From the NCBI RefSeq assembly GCF_004358325.1, contig NZ_CP037940.1, forward strand, positions 248,001-312,000: a stretch of DNA of 64,000 nucleotides. Reading direction: 5' to 3'. Below, piece after piece: positions 34,389 through 42,847 of the stretch (the first letter of the stretch is position 1; each line of letters begins with the position of its first letter). Made by a program: the position numbers and the translations under genes. The stretch is from Periweissella cryptocerci (lineage in GTDB: Bacteria > Bacillota > Bacilli > Lactobacillales > Lactobacillaceae). Below the pieces are notes generated by a model. It made no database searches. It saw only the letters and a program-made list of their open reading frames with translations, and was not told where the DNA came from.

Positions 34389-34565
34389 TTAGGCCTTATC
34401 CGTACCTTGCCAAGATACAGTAAGTTCCCATTTACCAGCCGTAATTTGCTTTGATACAATTGAGTTTGACCCATATAATGAATATCCATTGGCATCTAGC
34501 CATGTATCCATTTCATCAACGAGCCGTTCTCGATTCGTTCCACTAAACTTCTTCTTTCCGTCCAT
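34389..34565 (-). CDS. Small hypothetical protein, 58 aa
   Basis: The ATG at 34565 has a perfect AAGGAGGT seven bases upstream, and the frame runs 58 codons to TAA at 34389, just before a strong terminator. It begins MDGKKKFSGTNRERL and continues with WLDANGYSL and WELTVSWQG. It is soluble with an acidic helix and a C-terminal beta-like segment. No family recognised. Size, ribosome binding site and terminator together make a real gene likely although it is easily missed by length cut-offs. Confidence 0.75.
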   Translation of the reverse strand: MDGKKKFSGTNRERLVDEMDTWLDANGYSLYGSNSIVSKQITAGKWELTVSWQGTDKA

Positions 34566-34880
34566 ATATACCTCCTTATCGAATTATCATCATTACATTA
34601 ATTTTAACACGTAATAGTTAAATAAGGTACTCCTTCTAGCAAATTTTCACTAAACAACCTAGGCACTAGACAAAGTAAAAAACGACGTGCAGAAATTCCT
34701 TTTCAAGCACCCCGCTATTTAATTAATACTTTAGTTTTGGCATATGCTCATATTAATATTCAAAGCAAACCTTTACTAAAACAACACTAGCTCAATACAC
34801 AAAACACGTTAATTGCAGATATTGTCTTGCTACACTTAATGTACAGCAAAGCACTTGTTGAAATTGGTTTGAAAGGAAGC
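34566..34880. other. Gene-free AT-rich region before the PAP2 gene
   Basis: About 300 bases between divergent genes. No clear promoter pair or repeat was seen. Confidence 0.35.
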
Positions 34881-35831
34881 ATGAAGATGGACAATGAAGT
34901 AACGCGTGGCGAAGTAAAAGGCATCAAGATTTTCTGGGGTGTAGCGCTCATACTATTATTGATTGCAACTTTTTTTGATCAACAAATTTCTGAGGCAGTT
35001 ATGAATCAAAACTCCTGGTTTGGAAATTTCTTTCAAAACTATGGCGATGCTGGTGATTTAATCATTTTATTTATTGCCAGTGAAATTATCGGTTTCTACG
35101 CATTACACAAATTTAAGCATGTTGGGGTTAAATACACGGTTGCCTTGGGGGCATTTGCCTTTGCATACAATCAGATGTTCAATGTCTGGGGGCGGGATTA
35201 CCTATATTATACGGCTTCAATGATTAACAACTATCGGCACCACCTACCACTTGGGTTAGCGAACAATGACGGTACCGGTGCCCCTTTGTTTTCTGCCACG
35301 CTACAGTGGACAACAGCAATTGTATCTTTCGTGATTTTTACGTACCTAATTCATCTGTGGTTACGCAACAAAAACGACGCACAATTTGATTATTTACTAA
35401 AAGCAGCGCTCGTTGGTATCTTCGTTGTTGAAGCTGCCGAATTAGCAATCAACAAAATGAAGGATATCTGGGGGCGCTTTCGTCCTTACGAATATTCCAA
35501 TAATAACCCCGCCGAAAAATTTACACCGTGGTATCATCTAAATGGCATTAACGGCCATAAGTCATTTCCATCTGGACATACGATGGCCGGTTGGCTCGTA
35601 TTATGGGCAACATTCTTCGTCGATCGCCAAAATCTAAAATCACAAAAATATCTGACGGCCTTTGGAATTATTTTTGGAATCGTCGTCGCATTGAGTCGCA
35701 TTCGGATTGGCGCTCACTGGGCCTCTGACACGATTGTGAGTTCGACGATTGTGGTGACAATTATCTTTGCTGGTAGCCGCCTCCTTGGCGCACATTTTAT
35801 CGAAAATAATGAAACTTTGCCACAGAATTAA
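34881..35831 (+). CDS. PAP2-family membrane phosphatase
   Basis: 316 residues with about six hydrophobic helices. The phosphatase motifs are intact: KDIWGRFRP (KxxxxxxRP) near 195, GHKSFPSGHT near 225, and SRIRIGAHWASD near 275. Members dephosphorylate membrane lipid phosphates such as undecaprenyl diphosphate or phosphatidate. The first-to-second motif region contains a long extracytoplasmic loop (about 100-145). GAAAGGAAGC precedes ATG 34881; ATG 34887 is equally plausible, while the open frame back to 34827 lacks a binding site. Monocistronic. Confidence 0.87.
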   Translation: MKMDNEVTRGEVKGIKIFWGVALILLLIATFFDQQISEAVMNQNSWFGNFFQNYGDAGDLIILFIASEIIGFYALHKFKHVGVKYTVALGAFAFAYNQMFNVWGRDYLYYTASMINNYRHHLPLGLANNDGTGAPLFSATLQWTTAIVSFVIFTYLIHLWLRNKNDAQFDYLLKAALVGIFVVEAAELAINKMKDIWGRFRPYEYSNNNPAEKFTPWYHLNGINGHKSFPSGHTMAGWLVLWATFFVDRQNLKSQKYLTAFGIIFGIVVALSRIRIGAHWASDTIVSSTIVVTIIFAGSRLLGAHFIENNETLPQN

Positions 35832-35877
35832 TGATCCGTAAGTGAATTGGTAGTTTAAAAATCCATCAACTAATTCA

Positions 35878-35924
35878 AAAAAGCACACATCATCTTGCAG
35901 TTGCATAGATGACGCGTGCTTTTT
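35878..35924. terminator. Bidirectional terminator
   Basis: Arms AAAAAGCACACATCATCT (35878-35895) and AGATGACGCGTGCTTTTT (35907-35924), 18 bp with two mismatches. It separates the convergent PAP2 (+) and secreted-protein (-) genes. Confidence 0.88.
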
Positions 35925-35943
35925 CCTTTAGATTCGTGTTGCT

Positions 35944-36414
35944 TTACATAATTGGCATAATCATGGGATATGCTTTAGCTAAGGTCTTGGTACGTGCGTA
36001 ATTCACACTAGAACCATCCAAGCCTACCCAGAAAAGGTACGTCTTTTTCTTGCCATTTACGTTATGTGTTCCTTTGTAGTACGCACGGCCAATACTACTT
36101 GGCTTAGCAATTGCTACATTGGCAGCACTTTGTGTTTTGTAAAACAAACCATCCGCACCATATTTGATTGTGTGTATCTCACTTTTATTGAACGTCCATG
36201 AACTATTTTGAGCGCAATACTCTTTAATGTTATTTTTACCCACTACAATCTTATAAGTGTGTGTACCTGCATTAGGCATCCGACAATACGCATACCACGT
36301 TCCGCGCATTGCTTTGGGTGCTACGTTACTCGCTGCATTTGCCGTTGAACTAAATACCATCACCATTAGGATAGCTACAAGTAACCCCGTCAAAATTTTT
36401 ATTGTTTTTTTCAT
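35944..36414 (-). CDS. Small secreted protein, paralogue of 28662-29192
   Basis: 156 residues. A signal peptide spans about 1-28 (TIKILTGLLVAILMVMVFSS, then TANAAS). The mature protein begins near APKAMRGTWYAYCR and is Lys/Tyr/Asn-rich, with two Cys in the first half. The start and the C-terminal VNYARTKTLAKAYP parallel the gene at 28662. ATG 36414 is six bases after GAGGTG; the frame extends to a GTG at 36423. Function unknown; exported or wall-associated. Confidence 0.7.
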   Translation of the reverse strand: MKKTIKILTGLLVAILMVMVFSSTANAASNVAPKAMRGTWYAYCRMPNAGTHTYKIVVGKNNIKEYCAQNSSWTFNKSEIHTIKYGADGLFYKTQSAANVAIAKPSSIGRAYYKGTHNVNGKKKTYLFWVGLDGSSVNYARTKTLAKAYPMIMPIM

Positions 36415-36423
36415 CGATATCAC

Positions 36424-36725
36424 CTCATATTCAATAAACTGAGTTAGGCGAACAATTCGTAGTTTTCACAAATTATCTTTTTCAAGCTTACTTTGTCTAC
36501 CCGTTAATTATAGTCCTAAACGATAAAAGTGGTGTTAGGTTTGCTTGCAATTCTCTTATAGAGACAGTAAAAGCCACCAGTAAAGCGGTTCGTGAATTGT
36601 TCAGCTCGTACCTAGCTCAAAGAATCCCCCGCTTTAAGTTCCACTAAGCAATCTGCTCGGTGACTCTTTCATGGACGGTATCGTGTGCCCGAATGCAAAA
36701 TTCCACACCTTTTCGAGCTCCAGCA
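36424..36725. other. Gap of 300 bases without recognised feature
   Basis: No gene, and no strong hairpin was found downstream of the LRR gene at 36726 where a terminator would be expected. Confidence 0.35.
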
Positions 36726-38498
36726 TTATCGAACCCGTGTCGTCCACTTCTTTACTGCTAGACCATGTTCATCATCATTCTGAATTTTCACAGTTAGTTT
36801 GGTTTTCTTAGCGAATTTTTGTTTCACCTTAAATTTAATATTACCGGTTTTAACGACCTTCTTGGACACCAACTTTTTCCCCTTGTAAACTTTCACAGTC
36901 GCGCCGGTAGTTGTTTTCCCCGTAACTTTTTTACCTTTGATTTTTAGCTGTTTCAAGGTTGGTTTGGGTGATTGTTTAACTGTCATTGATTTTGATGCAA
37001 GTTTGTATAGCGTTGTTACTGAGTCAGGAGTATCAGCAGTTATCGTGATTTGTTGGCCGTTTTTCAGCTTCCCCATCTTAACTTTGAATTTTCCACTCGC
37101 ACCAACTGTACTGCGTGCTACTTTACCTGCTTTTTTCACGACAATTTTAGTACCCACTACTGCCGTACCCGTCACGTATTTGTGTAAATGATAAGCTTGT
37201 TTGAGCTGAACAGGCGACTTCTCACTTTTCGTAATTTGCTTGACGGTTGTATTCAGATTGTTAGTCACCTTAATCATTTGGTCGTAGTTATACCCTGCCA
37301 GTGCAATTTGCGCCTTTACAAGTAACTCCTTGACTGCGGTATGTTCTTTTTTACTTTGCGCATTCTTAATTGCATCGGCAGTTTGCGCCCGTGTGTTACT
37401 AACAAATGCTGCGATTGCAGTTTCAAGTTGCACTACACACTCAGCCAAATGATGGTAATCTGGACTCGTATTGGTAGCTTCAAGTGCAGCTTTAGCCTGA
37501 GCTACTGCCGGAAAATGGACAATATTGACACCAAGTTGACCGATTTGCCTGTTTTCTAGTGCCATAATTTCTGCGTGGATTTCAGCATAAAGTTGCGCAC
37601 CTGCACGAGTAAACCACGCCGTATCATTAGCTTCTACTGCGGCTTTTAAATCATTTATGGTATTTTTGATGACCACTGATGCACCCAACACGGGCTTTAA
37701 CTCCAGGACTTCAACCATACCAATTTTCATGTTTTCCAATTGAAGCAATTTATACTTGAACTGGGCAAATTGAATCGCTTTACTTAAATTACTACCACTC
37801 GCAACCAGTGGTGCTAAATCTCCCATCCCAGCGACTTTATTAATCGCGGCTTCCCAGAGCGAAACATTTACACCACCAAACGTGCCCCCATTAATATTGG
37901 CCGTTTCATCCAAAGTATATAACGCATCGAAATTAATTAATGCCGCATTTTGCGTTAATCCTAATGTTTTCAATTGTGGTAATTTACCGAAAGCATCCTG
38001 ATTAAGCGTAATTAAACCGATATTATCTAGGTATAAAAATTGTAAGTGATTCATCCCCACAAACGTTTGCGCACCAATCGAAGCAAGTGTATTTCCTTGT
38101 AAATTCAAAAATTGTAGATTACGTAACTGATTAATGCCGGCAATTGTCATAAAATCCAAGCCACAATTCATTAAGTTCAACCGCGTAATTGTCGCTAATA
38201 CAGCTTGAGCTTGAGCCTTATCACCGCTAATTAAACTTTGTTTTTGGCTGTCCGTTAGGTATCCTTCATCGGTTGTTGCATACTCGATAATTGCCTGTTG
38301 TAATTGAACATCCGGAATTAACTCAGCAAATGTACTTGAAACTGCTAGGTTCGTTTTTGACTGCTTGACCTGCATCATCGTGTTAATTTCCATTTTAGAC
38401 TCAGCATGACTCGCAGCTAACACATTACCCGGGACACTTGCCGTTGAGAACAGCATGGTCGCCGTCATTCCGACTGCAATAATTTTCTTTTTTTCCAT
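36726..38498 (-). CDS. Secreted leucine-rich-repeat protein with C-terminal Ig-like repeats
   Basis: 590 residues. Signal peptide about 1-28 (IIAVGMTATMLFSTASVPG). LRRs occupy about 95-195 (LRNLQFLNLQGNTLASIGAQ; LQFLYLDNIGLITLNQDAFG; LKTLGLTQN). A helical middle (about 230-425) looks like coiled-coil/three-helix repeats, and three lysine-rich beta modules follow (TGTAVVGTKIVVKKAGK..., KGKKVTGKTTTGATVKVYKG), like bacterial Ig-type domains. There is no LPxTG; the very basic C-terminus may bind the wall electrostatically. ATG 38498 follows GGAGAAGACAG. Confidence 0.8.
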   Translation of the reverse strand: MEKKKIIAVGMTATMLFSTASVPGNVLAASHAESKMEINTMMQVKQSKTNLAVSSTFAELIPDVQLQQAIIEYATTDEGYLTDSQKQSLISGDKAQAQAVLATITRLNLMNCGLDFMTIAGINQLRNLQFLNLQGNTLASIGAQTFVGMNHLQFLYLDNIGLITLNQDAFGKLPQLKTLGLTQNAALINFDALYTLDETANINGGTFGGVNVSLWEAAINKVAGMGDLAPLVASGSNLSKAIQFAQFKYKLLQLENMKIGMVEVLELKPVLGASVVIKNTINDLKAAVEANDTAWFTRAGAQLYAEIHAEIMALENRQIGQLGVNIVHFPAVAQAKAALEATNTSPDYHHLAECVVQLETAIAAFVSNTRAQTADAIKNAQSKKEHTAVKELLVKAQIALAGYNYDQMIKVTNNLNTTVKQITKSEKSPVQLKQAYHLHKYVTGTAVVGTKIVVKKAGKVARSTVGASGKFKVKMGKLKNGQQITITADTPDSVTTLYKLASKSMTVKQSPKPTLKQLKIKGKKVTGKTTTGATVKVYKGKKLVSKKVVKTGNIKFKVKQKFAKKTKLTVKIQNDDEHGLAVKKWTTRVR

Positions 38499-38516
38499 CT
38501 GTCTTCTCCGTTCCAA

Positions 38517-38837
38517 CGCGTTTGTATTTTCCTAGTGGATTAATTATCCCAAACGCGTACGAAGAAACTGTGATACAGGCTTTGAAGTTTAAAAGACTAT
38601 TCGGCTAAAATAATTCGGCGCCGTGCGTTTTACATGGCGAATGGTTAACTCTATCAGTCCTTCAAATCAAACCATATGGTCGGTAATCGCTTGCCAGGCT
38701 TGCACTGCTAGTGAAAACATCTCAGCGTCGGCGCAAAAAACATTCACTGTTCATCATCTAATCATAAGTCAATGCTTACTCATCGAATTTTCTTTCATAG
38801 CCACACCGATTATCTAATAATCTGCTATTTTATTCCA
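38517..38837. other. Gap of 320 bases, nothing recognised
   Basis: AT-rich DNA between two minus-strand secreted-protein genes. Short frames present lack ribosome binding sites. Confidence 0.35.
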
Positions 38838-39542
38838 TTAACGTTGATACGTATGCCGCTTACCATCAAACTCAATGCGGGATGGAATCGGCCGCTTCTT
38901 GTTCCAATTTCGACCTTCGCGCAGCTTTTTTTGCAATTTGCGATATTTTTTCATCGCTTTTTTATACGGGAGCGTGTCAAACCACTTATCAACTTGTTTT
39001 TGCGGGTTACCTTTTGTCCCAAAGTTCTGGACGTTCCAGACTTGTCCACTAGCTGTCAACTGCACCCCAATTCCGATCAGTTTAAAATGGGGATTGGTCA
39101 TATTTTCACGGTGCCCGACATCCTTTAAATATAATTCAACTAATTTTTTACCTAGTTGATCTGCTGTATAATCACGCCAATCCAGCCCCCGGATACATGC
39201 CAAGTTCTCACCGTTCAGATAAAAATTACGCTGTACGAGTTCCGCACTGACATTGCCATGACTTAAGTACCCTTGCTGCGCCTGTTGTTGTACTTTGTGT
39301 TTAGCAAATTGGTTTAATTGCGTATTTTGCTTAAGTAGCTTATAGCCATTCAACTGGCGAAATTTATTCGTATACCGCAAAACTGCTCGTTGCACGGCTT
39401 TTTCACTCGGCATAGTGCGCCCAACCGCTGCTTGCTGTGGTATGGTATTTTTCGATTGGGCTTGCGTATCTATATCGATCACCAATAACCCAACGACCAG
39501 TGCTAGCAGTAGTCCCACCAGCAATCCAATTCGTGTTTTCAT
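38838..39542 (-). CDS. Secreted CAP/SCP-domain protein
   Basis: 234 residues from ATG 39542 (GAGGT 11 bases upstream); the frame extends 36 codons further without support. An N-terminal signal or anchor helix (about 6-24: GLLVGLLLALVVGLLVID) leads into a CAP domain (about 55-190) with LNGENLACI, GHRENMTNPHF, IGIGVQ and VWNVQNFG, which carry the conserved His and Glu. A very basic tail follows (YKKAMKKYRKLQKKLREGR). In bacteria such proteins are wall-associated; enzymatic role unsettled. Confidence 0.83.
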   Translation of the reverse strand: MKTRIGLLVGLLLALVVGLLVIDIDTQAQSKNTIPQQAAVGRTMPSEKAVQRAVLRYTNKFRQLNGYKLLKQNTQLNQFAKHKVQQQAQQGYLSHGNVSAELVQRNFYLNGENLACIRGLDWRDYTADQLGKKLVELYLKDVGHRENMTNPHFKLIGIGVQLTASGQVWNVQNFGTKGNPQKQVDKWFDTLPYKKAMKKYRKLQKKLREGRNWNKKRPIPSRIEFDGKRHTYQR

Positions 39543-39850
39543 TATTTTTACAACCTCGTAATTCTTACACTTGAAGTTTTTATGCAGTTGCACCGTGTCT
39601 GGATTGTATATTCCGATAACTCGATGCCATTTTTTGTCACCACTATCCAACTTCAGGTATCCCTATAATTGTTAAATAAAGATATGAATATTTTTTAGAT
39701 GACGACTTAGACCTTACCAACTAACCGATTATCCAGTTGGTAGCGCTTAGTTTCTAAATTCAATTGTGTACCATTAACAAACCAAATCACCAATACGTTG
39801 TATAATAACGACAGTGACAACTAAACAATTTTAAAATGTTTGCAGAAACT

Positions 39851-39956
39851 GAGGAGCCACTTAAGCATCCTCATTCATGCAGTTTTTACGGAATATGAGG
39901 AGCCGTTCGGGCATCCTCATTCATGCAGTTTTTTACGGAATATGAGGAGGAACATT
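39851..39956 (+). promoter_or_regulatory. Tandem-repeat leader of transketolase with SD-sequestering hairpins
   Basis: Two near-identical units (46 and 47 bp, starting GAGGAGCC at 39851 and 39897) are followed by the real binding site GAGGAGG at 39944. Each unit contains GAGGA and, about 12 bases later, TCCTC, which pair (ATGAGGA/TCCTCAT in the second unit). The TCCTC segments could also cover the true Shine-Dalgarno. Translation control is inference. Confidence 0.6.
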
Positions 39957-41939
39957 ATGTTTGATCAAACTGACGAATTAAGTGTCAAGACTTTGCGGAT
40001 GCTTGCCGCACAAATGACTAACAAAGCGCATAGTGGTCATCCTGGCATTTCACTAGGTGCTGCACCAATGCTATATGTTTTGTGGACGCGCCACTTAAAC
40101 GTAAATCCTGATAAACCACGATGGATTAATCGCGATCGATTCGTGCTATCAGCCGGTCATGCTACCCCACTATATTTTCCTTTGCTCTATTTAAGTGGTT
40201 TTGCATTAACGATGGCTGATTTACAAGCTTTTCGGACAACAGATTCGATTACCACTGGTCACCCAGAAGTTGTTGGTTCCGTGCCTGGAATCGAAGCCAC
40301 GACCGGACCGCTTGGACAAGGTATCGGTATGAGCGCTGGGATGGCTGCCGCTGAAACACACTTAGCTGCTCAATTTAACTTGGCTGATGTCACAGTAATG
40401 GATCATTATACCTACGCACTTGTATCAGACGGTGAATTAATGGAAGGCATCTCTCACGAAGCAGCTGATTTTGCTGGTAAACAAGCCTTATCCAAGTTAA
40501 TTTTGCTATATGATTCAAATAACATTGATATTGATGGTGCAATTAGTCGAGAAACCATCACCGATGCCCAAACACGTTTCCGCGCTTATGGTTGGGATAC
40601 CTTGATGGTTGCCGATGGTAATGATTTGGAAGCGATTGATGCGGCCATCACATTTGCAAAAACCACCGATAAACCCACATTAATTGAAGTTAATACAACC
40701 ATTGGCTTTGGTTCACCTGACGCTGGACAAAAACAAGCCCACGGCACCCCAGTCTCCGATGAAGGCCTGCAAATATTAGCCGCAAATTTGGACTGGGATT
40801 ACCCAGCTTGGACTGTACCAGCGGCAGTCGCAACCCGTTTTATAACTCACGTTTATGATCGTGGTATTGCAGCCTATGACCAATGGGTTAGTGACTACGA
40901 AGCATTTGCTGACAAAGCCCCAGCCAAATTTGAAGCCTTGAATATGAGTTTCAACCATGAATTGGCTGATGTGACAGATATTTTGCCAACCTACACCGTT
41001 GGTTCCGACCAAAGCATCCTGGCCGTTAATGGCGATGTTATCGACGCAATTTCCAAGCGTATACCTGATTTGTGGGGTGGCTCAGCTGATTTAGCTGGTT
41101 CTACCTACGCACGAGTTAGTGACAGTGGCTTGTTTGAAGCAGATAATCGAGCTGCCCGTAATCTTGCTTTTGGTGTTCGTGAATTTGCAATGAGCACAAT
41201 CATGAGCGGTATTGCCTTACATGGCGGTTCGCATGTTTTCGGTTCAACATTCCTCGCTTTTGCTGATTACGCCAAAAACAGTATTCGTTTAGCGGCATTG
41301 CAACAACTACCTTTAATTTACTTATTGAGTCATGACTCAATTGGTGCAGGCCAAGATGGCGCCACTCACCAAGCTATCGAACAATTGATGCAATTTCGGA
41401 ACGTACCGAATTTAACCGTAATTCGTCCTGCTGACGCCACTGAAGCGGTCGCCGCTTGGCAAATTGCGCTCGAAAGTTCAAGTACGCCCACAATTATCAG
41501 TGAACCCCGTCAAGTTGTACCAACGCTGGCAAATACCACTACCACCGGTGTCCGCCGTGGCGCGTACACCCTATCACCAGCTGCCAACGACAAACCCGAA
41601 GGCATTATCATCGGCACTGGTTCTGAAGTTCAAGTGGCATTAGCTGCCGCTGAACAATTACGTGCAGCTGGCCATAATGTTGCTGTCGTTTCAATGCCAT
41701 CATTTGAACTCTTTGTAGCTCAAGATACTGCGTATCAAGCTAGCGTTCTACCTCCAAACACACGTCGCCGCATTGCGGTTGAAGCTGGTAGCACACTTGG
41801 CTGGGAACGCTACGTTGGCCTCGATGGTGCGATTGTTGGTATTGATCAATTTGGTACGTCTGGGACTGACGCTGAATTGATGATCAAGTACGGTATTACC
41901 GCTGAAAACGTGGTTGCCCAATATTTGAAATTAAGCTAA
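39957..41939 (+). CDS. tkt: Transketolase
   Basis: 660 residues, the normal length. It moves two-carbon units between pentose-phosphate intermediates using thiamine diphosphate. Visible motifs: NKAHSGHPGISLGAAPMLYV near the start, GPLGQGIGMSAGMA (about 113), the ThDP/metal motif SDGELMEG...DSNNIDIDG (about 155-185), and DSIGAGQDGATHQ (about 460). The ATG at 39957 has GAGGAGG upstream. The frame is open back to 39840 through the repeated leader, but that extension is not conserved-looking. Terminator at 41975. Confidence 0.93.
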   Translation: MFDQTDELSVKTLRMLAAQMTNKAHSGHPGISLGAAPMLYVLWTRHLNVNPDKPRWINRDRFVLSAGHATPLYFPLLYLSGFALTMADLQAFRTTDSITTGHPEVVGSVPGIEATTGPLGQGIGMSAGMAAAETHLAAQFNLADVTVMDHYTYALVSDGELMEGISHEAADFAGKQALSKLILLYDSNNIDIDGAISRETITDAQTRFRAYGWDTLMVADGNDLEAIDAAITFAKTTDKPTLIEVNTTIGFGSPDAGQKQAHGTPVSDEGLQILAANLDWDYPAWTVPAAVATRFITHVYDRGIAAYDQWVSDYEAFADKAPAKFEALNMSFNHELADVTDILPTYTVGSDQSILAVNGDVIDAISKRIPDLWGGSADLAGSTYARVSDSGLFEADNRAARNLAFGVREFAMSTIMSGIALHGGSHVFGSTFLAFADYAKNSIRLAALQQLPLIYLLSHDSIGAGQDGATHQAIEQLMQFRNVPNLTVIRPADATEAVAAWQIALESSSTPTIISEPRQVVPTLANTTTTGVRRGAYTLSPAANDKPEGIIIGTGSEVQVALAAAEQLRAAGHNVAVVSMPSFELFVAQDTAYQASVLPPNTRRRIAVEAGSTLGWERYVGLDGAIVGIDQFGTSGTDAELMIKYGITAENVVAQYLKLS

Positions 41940-41974
41940 AACGCTAATTATTGAACAATTAATGCTATACCTCC

Positions 41975-42006
41975 AAGGCAATTAACCCATGTTAACTGCC
42001 TTTTTT
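41975..42006 (+). terminator. Terminator of transketolase
   Basis: Arms AAGGCAATTAAC (41975-41986) and GTTAACTGCCTT (41991-42002), then T6. Confidence 0.85.
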
Positions 42007-42078
42007 GCGTTCACAAGTTACGTACACTAATAATATACGAGAAACATTCCGCTTATTTTTATTTTTGAACATTTAATT

Positions 42079-42635
42079 TCCACTACGAGGCTGGAACCAG
42101 TCTGGACACCGTGATGGAAGACAAGCCTGGTTCCAGCCTCTTCGTTAGTTTGCGTAGGCATTCTGACTAGCAATATGCCGTAATCCCTGTCGTTGTAAAT
42201 TTAGCGGTAATCAATAGTTCAACGCTTATCTAGCGGAGTGACTGAAAATCACTTTGTGGCCGGCAGGCTTTACACCGAAATGGGACGTGACACCACGTGT
42301 CGAGTTTGTCGCTGAGGGTAGAGCCGACCGGGCCTTATTTGTCCAGCGTAGCTACAAATGTGAGCAGTCTTTTGGCTTTAGCCATTAGACTGCCAGCTAT
42401 CCCGAATTGCCCAAGACAGACATTCAGCCTGGAAGGCTAATCTAATCGGTTTTTGATTAGATTCAGTTGTTTGTTGCAAACAAACTGCTGGAATGTTTTG
42501 CGTTGCCGTACCTCAGGCATAAGCAAGCGGCTTGGGCATGTGCTTCCATCTCGGTGCACAATGTGATTTTCAGGCACGCAGTGGCATCATACATCTCATC
42601 GCATTTTATAAATTCCACGTCAGACGAAGTAGATA
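42079..42635 (+). repeat. Long dispersed structured element (E5)
   Basis: About 555 bp, ~85% alike to E6 by eye. The right end (reverse complement CTACTTCGTCTGACGTGG) is the family end; the left inverted repeat is lost. An outer stem AGGCTGGAACCAG/CTGGTTCCAGCCT opens it. Internal hairpins lie at about 42380-42410 (AGTCT...AGACT), 42420-42496 (ACATTCAGC/GCTGGAATGT), with nested AATCTAATC/GATTAGATT. The 63-codon frames on both strands are by-products. It ends at the A7 tract of a terminator. Confidence 0.8.
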
Positions 42636-42639
42636 CAAA

Positions 42640-42676
42640 AAAAGACCGCAGCACTTAAGCTAGCGGTCCATTTTTA
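42640..42676 (-). terminator. Terminator of the giant adhesin gene
   Basis: GACCGC (42644-42649) pairs with GCGGTC (42663-42668); a T-run follows on the minus strand (A7 at 42636-42642). Confidence 0.75.
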
Positions 42677-42847
42677 TGGGATGTTTTCGATTAAAGGGGA
42701 TTAATTAATCGAATGTGCTTCTAAATTAATTAGTCGCGGTAGTTTTAAGCCAGTTGCGGGCTGACCATGTGTGGCTCAATCCCCTGACTTTATTGCCTCA
42801 TGGGTCATCAATCCCAATCAGTTAATTTGTAATCATGTTTCGCAAAA

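Noticed and set aside
36937..37191. 84-codon frame opposite the secreted LRR protein
   Set aside because: Shadow of the lysine-rich C-terminal repeats of the gene on the other strand.
39840..39956. N-terminal extension of transketolase by 39 residues
   Set aside because: It is translated from the duplicated leader and repeats itself; the family starts at the downstream ATG, which has GAGGAGG.
42463..42658. 63-codon frames on both strands inside E5, with the same residues as frames at 51944-52190 in E6
   Set aside because: They are by-products of the dispersed structured element: frames exist on both strands, copies differ by indels, and none has a ribosome binding site.
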